DNA of 56,441 nt. It comes from Deltaproteobacteria bacterium. Lineage in GTDB: Bacteria > Desulfobacterota > Desulfarculia > Desulfarculales > Desulfarculaceae. The notes below the pieces were generated by a model that searched no databases, had not been told where the DNA came from, and saw nothing but the letters and a program-made list of their open reading frames with translations. The stretch spans positions 1 to 56,441 of the forward strand of contig JAHLLJ010000010.1 in assembly GCA_020444205.1 (NCBI GenBank), given 5' to 3'. Below, piece after piece: positions 8,769 to 18,400 of this stretch (position 1 is the stretch's first letter; each line of letters opens with the position of its first letter). The position numbers and the translations under genes are program-made.

Positions 8769-8861
8769 TTAATCGGTATTCGATACAAGCCCAATAGTAA
8801 CTTGCTGCAGGCTCTCAGGGTCCATCAGTTCGGGCTTCTTGTAATCTTTCTTGTCTGTCAT
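8769..8861 (-). CDS. 30-residue peptide with a lasso/RiPP-leader-like sequence
   Basis: A 30-codon frame begins at ATG (minus strand) six bases after AAAGGA, a good ribosome-binding site; an in-frame ATG also exists five codons upstream. The peptide contains YKKPELMDP followed by ESLQQVTIG. This fits the spacing of the lasso-peptide leader signature Y-x2-P-x-L-x3-G-x5-T, except that Glu stands at the Gly position. After the Thr only IGLVSNTD remains, which is short for a core peptide. No RiPP maturation gene (cyclase, protease or PqqD-like recognition protein) is visible nearby. It may be an orphan or remnant precursor, or an unrelated micro-protein. Confidence 0.45.
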   Translation of the reverse strand: MTDKKDYKKPELMDPESLQQVTIGLVSNTD

Positions 8862-8938
8862 GACAGTTCCTTTCATAATTCGCACAAATATGGGGCATCA
8901 TGGAATCACTTGTCAGACATTTGCCCTGGATTTTATTC

Positions 8939-8967
8939 GGGATGGCTTCTCAGGGGGAAGCCATCCC
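8939..8967. other. perfect hairpin upstream of the small peptide gene
   Basis: Arms gggatggctt and aagccatccc (10 bp, perfect) enclose a 9-base loop. On the minus strand it lies about 80 bases before the peptide start, so it would form in its leader RNA. It lacks a clear run of T on either side, so it is not a typical intrinsic terminator, although it could also end the minus-strand transcript of the gene at 9276-11219. Confidence 0.45.
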
Positions 8968-9275
8968 ACATAAATAGGGCCCAAGAAAGAAAAATTTGTG
9001 AAAGGACCAGGTTGCCCAGCGATCGTGGCAGAATGACCTTCAGGATTATGACTCGATATGCCATGACAAAAGGCCTAAATACTTTTTTGCCGAGGGCAAC
9101 TCTTATTCAAAGCGAACCGGCGGTGCAGGCCAATTGGCAGCAGCCCAGGCCGAGCTCTGCGCTCCCGCCAGTAAAAAAGTGATGATTCCTTCGATGACCA
9201 CAACCTAAAAACCGCTTCACCTGGGATGGGGCGGTCAATTGTAGAAATGGCAGGGCCACAAATAATCAGTTTAGG

Positions 9276-11219
9276 TTACTTAACCTTGCCGGGGCGGATA
9301 TAGTAGCTGTCTCCAACAGCGGCCCCCACGAACGGCGGTGCTTTTTTAACCCCCTTGAACTTCTGGGTCAGCATGGTCCCATTGTATACTCGGGCCAGGT
9401 TCATGTCTTTTTCACTTTGCCATACCTCGGCCCAGTAAATGGGCAAGCCCCATTGGATCGGTTCGCCCAGTATGTTCTTGGTGAAAACCCGCCACGAGCC
9501 GGTGATGACAACCCCGATTATTTGACGTGGATCCTTACCCTTAGCAGCATCCTTGTCTGATTCTTTTTGCATGTATTGCTTGATCACCGAAGCCAGCTCA
9601 GAGGCATTCTCCGGGGCGCCACCCGCATTGGAAGGCCAAGTGGCCTTTTCTATTTTGGCATTCAGGGCGGCCATGTCCTTGTTGATCCAACCGTCCAGCC
9701 CGGCCTGAAACTCTTTTACCCTGGGGTTGTCCGCATCAAACTGGGCGGCCATGGCTGCCCACTGTTTTATTTTGGCGTGATTTTTTACTCGGAAGAAATC
9801 GTGAAGACCTTTCTGGGATTGCTTCTGCATTTTGCTGGCTTTGCGGATCAAGTCGTCAGCCATGACCTCTCTGGTCTTGGCTATATTGACCAGGCCGTTG
9901 CTCAGTTCAGTGTAGGCGTAGCTGGCCGAATAATTGCCGTGGTAGCCCATAACTTTGGCCTTGGCATCAATTGCCTCGGCTGTGGTCCCATATTTGGAAG
10001 AGAACTCGGCCAAGGCCAGTTTCACTTTTGCCTGGTCCTTGCCCTCGAATTTTTCCACCATAACCAGCAGTTCCCTCGCCGGCTTGAGGTCGTTGTAGTA
10101 GATGACCGATCCGGTGGCTTTATCCATGACCGGCCTGACCTGCTCGTATACTTTCATCAGCTTGGCTGTGTCGGCCATTACTTCTTGGGATGCAGCCTGG
10201 GCCTGGGCCATCTGCTTTTGCACCTTGGCCGTGGCTTCGGCTATCTGCTTCTCTGCCGCGTTCAGGTCCGCTTCCATCTGATCAAAATCCGGGTGGGAAG
10301 CAACCCCTGCCTTGGCCGCTTCGGCTTTGGCGGCGGCCAGATTCTCCCGGGCTTGGGCCACCGCCTTGGCCGCATTGTTGGCCAACTGTTTCTTGTCCCC
10401 CCTATAACCGGGATCATTTAGACGGCTGATGTAGCTATCCATCCGTGCCAGCTGATTTTTGGCTTGGGTAAAGGGGCGGCGGGCCTTGTAGGGCAACTTC
10501 CCAGAGGCGGCCTTTGCGCCGCCTTGGCCAGTCTTAGGGGCAGGAGTGGTACTAGCCGCAGCGCTGGTGGCCGCTTTGGCCGTGGCTGCCAGTCTTTTGT
10601 CCAACTGGTTGTATTTGCTTTCCAGCCCTCGCAGGCGGGTGTTCTTGGGGTCGGTGGCCTTGAGTTGATCGATTGCTTGTTTGGCTTCAGCCAGCTCGGC
10701 CGCCGCCTCATCGGGTTTGCCGGCAAATGCCGCTTTTTCCGTCGAACGGAGCAAGGCATTTGCCTGGCTGGCCAGGCTGTCCACCGATTTACCAGTGGCC
10801 GCCTCGGCTGAGGCCGCTTCAGACTTGGTAGCAAGTGGCTTTACCTCGGGCTTGGGCGGCAGCTTGGTGGCGGAGGACTTCTGGGCCGTGATACTGCCGC
10901 CGCCCAGGCTCTTGCCGGTTCTCCGCTCCAGATCCTTGACCAGCTTCAGATATTTATTTTCATAGGACTTAACCTTGTAGTTGTTGGGGTCAGCCGCCTT
11001 GGCCTGGTCCAGCATCTCTCTGATCGGCCCCAGCTTGGCAATGGCTGAATCGGTCTTGCCGCTGAACATATCCTTTTGGGCCGAGCGCAGTTCACTATTG
11101 ATTTCCTTGAACAGCGCACCAGCGTCAATGGCCCGGACTGTATTTGTTCCCAGGGAAAACACTAAAAATAGTGACAGGAGGCAAACTAGGAAAACCCGCA
11201 GCGTGGTCAAGCTAAACAT
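9276..11219 (-). CDS. secreted helical repeat protein of unknown function
   Basis: I do not recognise this gene. The preferred start is the ATG at 11219, six bases after AAGGAGAT; the frame opens 10 codons earlier. The 647-residue product begins with a signal peptide (hydrophobic FLVCLLSLFLVFSLG, likely cleavage after VRA). Two related helical units follow: LFKEINSELRSAQKDMFSGK with a later DPNNYKVKSYENKY, and ALLRSTEKAAFAGKPDEAAA with DPKNTRLRGLESKYNQL. An Ala/Lys-rich coiled-coil stretch comes next and then a C-terminal domain with Trp and Tyr (GSWRVFTKNILGEP, PIYWAEVWQ). It should act in the periplasm or outside. It lies downstream of the Tc toxin and Hen1-fusion genes on the same strand, about 250 bp away, so a link to them is possible but unproven. 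Confidence 0.7.
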   Translation of the reverse strand: MFSLTTLRVFLVCLLSLFLVFSLGTNTVRAIDAGALFKEINSELRSAQKDMFSGKTDSAIAKLGPIREMLDQAKAADPNNYKVKSYENKYLKLVKDLERRTGKSLGGGSITAQKSSATKLPPKPEVKPLATKSEAASAEAATGKSVDSLASQANALLRSTEKAAFAGKPDEAAAELAEAKQAIDQLKATDPKNTRLRGLESKYNQLDKRLAATAKAATSAAASTTPAPKTGQGGAKAASGKLPYKARRPFTQAKNQLARMDSYISRLNDPGYRGDKKQLANNAAKAVAQARENLAAAKAEAAKAGVASHPDFDQMEADLNAAEKQIAEATAKVQKQMAQAQAASQEVMADTAKLMKVYEQVRPVMDKATGSVIYYNDLKPARELLVMVEKFEGKDQAKVKLALAEFSSKYGTTAEAIDAKAKVMGYHGNYSASYAYTELSNGLVNIAKTREVMADDLIRKASKMQKQSQKGLHDFFRVKNHAKIKQWAAMAAQFDADNPRVKEFQAGLDGWINKDMAALNAKIEKATWPSNAGGAPENASELASVIKQYMQKESDKDAAKGKDPRQIIGVVITGSWRVFTKNILGEPIQWGLPIYWAEVWQSEKDMNLARVYNGTMLTQKFKGVKKAPPFVGAAVGDSYYIRPGKVK

Positions 11220-11466
11220 GATATCTCCTTTTATGAATAGCAGGGCCACCCCAACGAAAATTTTAGGGGGCCAGTGATCGTAAGGGCCAATCAGGCCTTT
11301 TCATCCATGCGGGTAATACAAGCTGTGTGAGGGATTCTTTTTTATTTTAGCAAACAAACAAGGTGGGCAAGATCAAGTTGCTTTTGGGCCTCTACGCCCC
11401 TGCCCAGCAGGTCTGGTTCGCGGCGGTGGTTGAAAGAATAGTCTGCAGACCGAAAAAGGGAACCCC

Positions 11467-12438
11467 TTAGCGCCAAAAGACTACCATCTGGCTCGGCGGG
11501 CCGTAATTGGCATGAGCCTGGCCGATACCGGCCCAGTGGACATCATATCCATAGCGATTCGCTATAGACTGGGCCCAGTGCCAAAACTGTTGCTGGGTCC
11601 ACTCGAAGTGATGGCCGGGATGGCGTAGCGTCCGTGAACCCGCCCTTGAACGCCAGTTGATATTATATTCGCGGTTAGGCGTGGTGATCACTACCGTGCG
11701 AGTCTGCATGAACTCGAATACCACCTGTTCGAAAGCCAGGCGCCGGGGCAAATCAAGGTGCTCGATCACCTCGGTTGCGGTTGCGGTGTCATATCCCAAC
11801 AGCCGGGGATCACGGAAGGTAAGCAGCCCTTGAAATAAGGTTATCATTTTGAACTCGGCCGGTTTCAGACTGCGCCGCAGCAGCCTGCGGGCCTGTTTCA
11901 GTTCAAACTCCGAAAGATCCACCCCGGCCAGGGCCTCATATGCGCCAGAGGCGGCTAACTGTCCCAACAGCCTGCCCCGGCCACAGCCCAGGTCGATCAG
12001 CCGCCCGCCACCGCGTGCGGCCAGGGCTTGCATAACTGACTCAAGCCGCTGGTCATATAGCGGGCGGACCGAGCGGCCCTTTTCCCGCGCTGCCCAAAAG
12101 GTGCCGTCACCTTTTATTGCTGGCGTCCCTGGCTTTTCCGTCCGCCGCTGGATCAAGATGCGGTAGCGCATGATATGTTGCCTGAGGTTGGGTACCGCCG
12201 TCTCCAACTCGATCAGGTTGACATGCTGCTGCAGAGTACGAATCAACTCCTTTAGGGCTGCGCGCTGCTGGCCCGGCGGCAGTCCATCCACTGCAAAATC
12301 GATGTCCGAATGTACATCCCTGCGCCGGCCCATGGCCAGAGAACCCACCAGCCACACCCTCCGGGCTCCGCGCCGGTACAGCAATTCGGCGCCCTTTTCA
12401 GCCACAGCTTTGCAGCCGTCAAAAGAGAGGGTTCTCAT
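11467..12438 (-). CDS. nucleotidyltransferase fused to Hen1-type RNA 3'-end methyltransferase
   Basis: A 323-residue two-domain protein. Residues 1-100 are a minimal nucleotidyltransferase with G32-S33 and the SDID acidic pair D45/D47; the usual third carboxylate position appears to be N74, with E77 and E79 close by. Residues 115-323 are a SAM-dependent methyltransferase with motif I DLGCGRG (149-155), D174, and the Hen1 signature E223-x2-E226-H227 followed 50 residues later by H277 in GHHFEWT. PNREYN before it is also Hen1-like. Hen1 enzymes use these four residues to hold a metal at the 2'-OH of an RNA 3' end. Bacterial Hen1 normally pairs with Pnkp for RNA repair; no Pnkp gene is seen here. 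The start lies 40 bp after the TcA gene, so it is probably in the toxin operon. The fused activity on RNA ends is inferred. Confidence 0.85.
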   Translation of the reverse strand: MRTLSFDGCKAVAEKGAELLYRRGARRVWLVGSLAMGRRRDVHSDIDFAVDGLPPGQQRAALKELIRTLQQHVNLIELETAVPNLRQHIMRYRILIQRRTEKPGTPAIKGDGTFWAAREKGRSVRPLYDQRLESVMQALAARGGGRLIDLGCGRGRLLGQLAASGAYEALAGVDLSEFELKQARRLLRRSLKPAEFKMITLFQGLLTFRDPRLLGYDTATATEVIEHLDLPRRLAFEQVVFEFMQTRTVVITTPNREYNINWRSRAGSRTLRHPGHHFEWTQQQFWHWAQSIANRYGYDVHWAGIGQAHANYGPPSQMVVFWR

Positions 12439-12478
12439 GTTTAACCATCCTGCATTCTAACCAGGCGCTATGTATCCA

Positions 12479-15400
12479 TCAGAATGAATAGAGGCATAGC
12501 ACTCCAACATCCAAGACTCTGTCCGTTGCCAGCCGCTGCACAGTGGCTCCGCCTGCCTCTGTTTCGGTGCGCATTGCGGCCGGTATGCCGCTGACCTCGA
12601 TCTTCCAAGACTGATCCGCCGACAGTTCTATGGCCGGGCTGAACGAGACTGCTCCGGCTGGCAGGCCGCCCAGTTCACCCTCCACCATGGTAAGGCTGAG
12701 CGTCTCGGCGGTCACCGCCCCCGGCGGGGTCACCTCTAGGACCAGCGGGTCGGCTTGACTGTAGGCTATCTCCGGAGCCGGACGCACGAATACAATCATT
12801 TGATTTATGCTTATTGCCTCCTCCCGCAGATATGCCGGGAAGGCGGCCTGAGTGAGTTTGAAGCTGAGGCTATGGGGAGCGGTAGAATCCACCAAGGGAT
12901 GCATAAACCCATGCCAGGCCTCGGGGAACTCATGCCGGGCGCTGAACAATCGTAGTAGACCGCTGTGCCCCCGGGCGCGTTTCAGGTTATTGAGCGCATC
13001 GCGCAGCTGGCCCACGGCCGCCTGTTTCAGTAGCTCACCTCCCTCCCGAGCGGTGAAACTCAGATGCAGGATGACATCGCTGATGGTGTTGTAGTCGAAT
13101 TGGGGGAATGAGGCCGGCAGCTCAATGCGCCATGCGCTGATAGCTCCGGCCCCCTCAAAGGGCAGATAGCGCAGATCGTTGAAATCAAGTTGGAACATGC
13201 CGCTGTCCTCGCGCGCCGTACTGGTCACGATAGATTCCACCCCGCCGGAACTGTAGTTGAACCTGGGGTCTTCGCTTCCAGAGCAAGCGTACTGCGGCGC
13301 GCTCTGGGCCGTCTTTCTGGTCCGGTTGGAAAGCATGGTTAGCTTGCAGCTCACCACGGTGTAGGGGCCGGTGACGCAAGGTATGCTCAGGCTTACAGAC
13401 TTGAGCCGCCGCATGTAATGGCCGGGGCAGTCCAGGTCAAACAAGGCCTCGGGCAGCTCCACATAGCAGGTTCCGGTCTGGCGCAGGGAAACCAGGGCCT
13501 CCGGTGAAAGCAGGGCCAGGGAAACATGCTTGCTCAGCTCGTACTCGCGCCGGTTCTGGTCCAAGTAGGCGGTTTCCATGCGCTGGATGTCCTGCTCCAA
13601 ACGTTCGCCCGCCAACAGGCCCTTTTTGAGGCTGTCCCAGTAGCCAAAGCGGATGAAATCGGATTCGTCCAGACCCAACTCGAAGCGGTAGGCCCTCTCG
13701 GCCTGCTTGGCCACATCATAGGCCAGGCGGTAGGCCTGAAAGTACAGGCTTGATATCTGGCCTGTCATCCAGTTGTACAGTTCCTGATCAGTGTACTTGT
13801 CCCGCAAAAAAGCCTCGGTCTGCTTGGCATGTTCCTGCTGCTTTCGCTGGTTGGCAAGCTCCAGCTTGGCCAACTCCTCGCGGATTTCCGCCGCCACCAG
13901 TTGTTTGTCGATCTGCATGATCTCTTTGGCTGCCAGGTTGCTTTGTAAGCTCCAGTCATGCTCCCGCATCACGAGTCTTCCCAAGCGCGATGCCCGGTCA
14001 CCTTCATAGGAGGCTTCCGCGGCTAAGGTTCGGTAAACGCCGGCAATGGCACTGAGGGCTGAGCCCAGGTTCGAACCTCCCAGGCTGAAGGAGGTGCCTG
14101 CCCCCCAAGGCGCAGTGACTATGCTGAAGTTGGGAATCACATGGGCTATACTGGCCGCGAATTCCAGCCATCCGGCCGTTTCATGCCCGTCGTTGGCCTC
14201 GCTCAGCTTGGCCAGCTCCTGACGCTCGAACTCGATCATCTTGATGCCCTGCTCATCCTTGATGGCGCTATGGGCAGAGGCGGTATGGTCGGCAACCGCC
14301 TGGCCCTGGCTGGGCGTCTTGGGACTCTTTACGCCGAGCAGCTTTTGGAAGTGCAGGTAGCGGGCAACGGCCACTTCGCGCGACTGTTTGAGAGCCGCGG
14401 TTTCGGCAGCGGTCTCCTCGACCCGCTTTTTAAATACGCCCTCGGCTAAACCCAAAATAGTGGTTTCGTGTCCAGCTTTGAGCCGGGCCAGTTCCTCGGC
14501 GTCTTTTTGGGTCAGGCCACTGAGCAGGGCCGCGCCCAGCGCTTTGACCTGGGCGCAGATTTCAGTAGCTTTGCGGTTCAGGATATTGAAACGGTAGTGT
14601 GGCAAGGGTGCGTTCATATCGGTCAGGGCGGTGCTGATATCGATACCCGCCGCCGCCGCTTTTACCAAAAGCGCCGGATCGATGGGGGGCTCGAAGAGAC
14701 GCAGCTTGCGCACCACGCCTTCTATGTTCATGGAGTGTCGAATCTTGTACAAGCGGTCAGCCACCGTGTCCCAATAGCCCAGCAGCTGGTCATTGCGCGG
14801 GATGCAGAAATAGAGCAGTTTGGGAACGAACATGGGCGGGCTGTCGGTGGAAAGCACCAGGCTGTCGGGCGAGGGGGCGCCTACCATGTACTCTATGTCC
14901 ACCAGGCGGTTTGAAAAAGCCGCCAAGGACGGGGCCAGCGAGTTGCTGGTATGCACTTGGGGCTTTGCGCGCGGTGCGATGGTGCGCGGCCTAGGACCCA
15001 GGATTTCTGCAGCCAGGATATAGAGCTGGGTGGCTTCGTTGATGGATTCCATGGTGTCCTGCCTAAAGAGGTGGTCACCCCAATCCAGCAGGTTATCCAG
15101 GTACTTCATGACCACGGTCTTCTGGTAGGCCACTGGCCGCATGCTTGCCACCGAGTGTGGCTTGAACGGATTGCGCCGCCACTCCTCAATCTGCTGGGTC
15201 AGCTCGGGATCCTGCTCGCCCTTGGCCAGCATAGCAATGAGTTTGTCAATACGCTGCTTGAGGTAATCGGCCTGGGAATGCTCATAAAACGGCCGAGTCC
15301 GCCAGAATTTGCGCGGGGCCACCTTGTCGCTGGCATCGGTGGGGTCGAAGATATAATGGAACCACTGCTGGGCCTCCTCGAAACGCTGGTTCTGGCTGAG

Positions 15401-18400
15401 CCTGGCGGCGATAAGCAAGGGTGCATGAAAGAAAAGCTCCCAATTATAGGGTGCATATGCGCCCAGGTGGGAGAAATCCACTTCGTCAAGGGGATACTCG
15501 TCATTGGGCTCGCCGCTGCTGCGCAGCACTGCATTGGTCGGCTTGTAGCGTAAGGGGAAGAACTCCTGATAGCGTAACTGTACCCCGCGCCTGAACAGGC
15601 CATCGACCCCGTAACGCTCCAGAGTTTTGGTGAAATCGCATGTAAAGGGGTGATAGAACACGTTGAAGTCATAACGCAGCTCACGTTTGGAGGCGGGGAC
15701 CACTTTCTTTTTATCCAATAACCGCGCATCATCCAAAAACTCGCGGATCGAAAGCATGGACCGGTCGCCTTTGGCCAACACCTTGGTTTTGGCCTCGCTG
15801 ACTTCGGCTGGCCCGGGTGCGTCGTCCTGCGGAAAAGTTTGCTTCCCTTCGGCCTCCAAGGCCAATGTGATGGGCAGGGGATCTATAAAGCCGGCAGCAA
15901 ACCGTGCCGTGTAATAGAGGTTGTGGATCATATCCACGGCCACCGGATCCACAGCTTCGGAAACGGCCCAAAGATGCCTCAGCACCCTTACTTGCTTGGG
16001 TTCAACGCAAAATGTCTTGGTGTCATCCTGGAAGAAGAAAGGGTGCGCCGCATTGATGTAGTGGTCCTGGTATGGGTACAAAAGGTTGAACCTGCCGCCC
16101 GGGGTGCTGCTGAGCACGATGGAGTCCTGTTTGGAGTAGCGGGCTTTGGGAAGCCGCAACGGGGAGCTGCCGCGTTCCGCGAAAGTCATGCCCAGAGGCA
16201 CCGTGCCCGAAGGTTCGAATATTCCATTGATGGTCTTGGTAAAGACTTTCACCTTGGTGTCGCAGCCGGTGAAATGAAAGCCCTTGACCAGGGCCGATCG
16301 GACCCGGCGGGTTCCACCGCCATAGGGATAAGAAACCCGGATCTCCGATCCAGGGTCATCGTGTTCATACCAGATTTTCAGGCTGCTTCCGGACACAGCG
16401 GCCCGGAACACATGCTGCCCCTTGTTGTGGTCGTTCAGCTCCTCCCGTACCGGTATGCTGGAGCGGATGGTCTTGGCGGTCATCTTGCGGGGCAGCCATT
16501 TACCCTCACGTCTTTCACTCCAGGCCAGACCCAGTTCAAAGTATTTCTGCGGGGCCGTGGGAGCTTCGGCAGAAGTGTCGGGAGTAATGGTTTTCTCAGT
16601 GAATATGGGCCAGAAAAGGTACAAGCGCCGGTTCCATAGCACCGGGATGAGCTGCGCTTCGGATATATCCAGATCCAACCTTTCCCAAGGAGTCCAGCGC
16701 TGCCCGGTCCGCTGCCGGTAATAGTGCACCGGTGGAACCCCCTGGGTGCGTCCGAATACATGCAGGGTTTCCGGCTGCCCCGAGCCCGCCGCCTGGCGGT
16801 ACATGCCGGCGACCTCCAGCCGGGCGATGTCACCCAGATCGTGCAGGTAGCTGCGGAAGGCGTCCTCCGCCGATGCCTGGGTAACCTCACTTTGCAGTAA
16901 CCGGCTTTCCAGGCTCTTAAAGCAGGCTGTCTTGTCATCGCGCAGATCGGGCTCAATCCAGTTTTCCGGATATAGGAACACCTTGCGGTTAGCCTCCCAC
17001 ACCCTGTAGTTTTTCATCCATTTCCATTGGCCCCATCCTGGATCGGCCTGTTCGTCTGCCACCACGCCGCGCTCGCCTTCCAGATTCATCAGGCAGCGTT
17101 GGATGAATAGTTGTACCGAGCTTATGGCCTGCTTGATGCGCGAGGTCTCCATCTGGGAATCCATCTCCACATCAATCAGGAAATGGCCGTAAAGACCGGC
17201 GCTGTCCTGCCACGTTTCATCCCGGTCGTCATCGGGGCGGTGCACCAGATAACTGACCAGCGCGGCGCGCTGCATATTGCGTATGCTATCGCGCAGCGGC
17301 TTGGCGATCCCGGCCCAGCTCTCCTCGGGATACCCGGCCTTAACCGCCTGCTGAATGCTGCGCGCATCCTGCTGAGTCAGGCTGCTGGCCGCCCAGGCCT
17401 GGCATTGGGCTGCGCAAGTGCCTAGGGCCTTTATGCGCCTGAAGCACCTCATAAGCCAGGCCAGGCCGAATTCGTCCTTGAAATCATCCGGCACCCTAAG
17501 GCCCAGCCCGTTTTCGCCGATCAGGTAGAGCACCTCATCCGCATCCCAGCCGGTGCTCCGCTCCAAAGCGGCAGCCAAAACCTCTGCATGGGCAGTCCTG
17601 TCAGGGTAAGTGCCTCGGGCCAGCCCGAATACCTCGTCCAGCGTCTGCTCACCCAGCGGAACCTGATCACGCAGACGGCAAATTTCCAAAAGCCTCAGCC
17701 AGGCGCCGAACAAGACCGGTTCATCCCCGGCCGGTTCCTCCACGGGTAGATCGCTCCAGTCCAGCCATCCTACCCGCAAAGTGCGATCATAAATCCAGGG
17801 CACTTGCCTGCGTCCGGCATCCGGCAGATAGCCGGCCAGCCAGGTTAGCTGCGCGTTGTCTATCTTCAGGGTGTTGATTATCCTGCTAGCCTTGTACAGC
17901 CTGATGTAGTCTTGAAAAAGGGCCGGGAAGGCTGCCGCGCTTACACTCATATTCGGGCTGCTCTCGGCAAAGCCCTTGGCCAAGAAGTCCTCGATTGCAT
18001 ATTGCCCGGGCACTGCCAGGGCTTTAATCTGCTCGCACAACAACAACTCCACGCTCTTGGCTTCCAGCTCCAGGGCTTCGGCAAGCTTGCGCACGACCAA
18101 TCCCCGGCTGGAGGTGTTGCGCAGATATGTGCTGGCTTTCTCCAAGGCAACCGCGAAGCGCTGCTCAGCCGTTTGGGCTGTATCAAACATGCCGGCAGCA
18201 TCCGTGGATGTCAGATAAACCTTGTCCGGAGCGGGGCTGTAAGCCAGCGGCGCATCATAGAGCTTCCCAACCGCACTCTGGTAATCGGTGTCCGCCGAAA
18301 GGGCCAGCAGGATGGTCCGTTCCGAATCGGCCATCATGCCTCTAAAGCAAAGCCGTGCAGCGGTGTGATCATAGTGCACCCGGTCCCGTAGGGCAGCCGG

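Noticed and set aside
8802-9182. 126-codon plus-strand frame
   Set aside because: Composition is not protein-like, no ribosome-binding site is seen, and it overlaps the better supported small peptide and hairpin on the other strand.
9567-10421. Long open frame of 284 codons on the plus strand
   Set aside because: It is the complement of the exported helical protein, whose signal peptide, ribosome-binding site and repeats are convincing; this frame shows only skewed Gly/Leu/Val composition.
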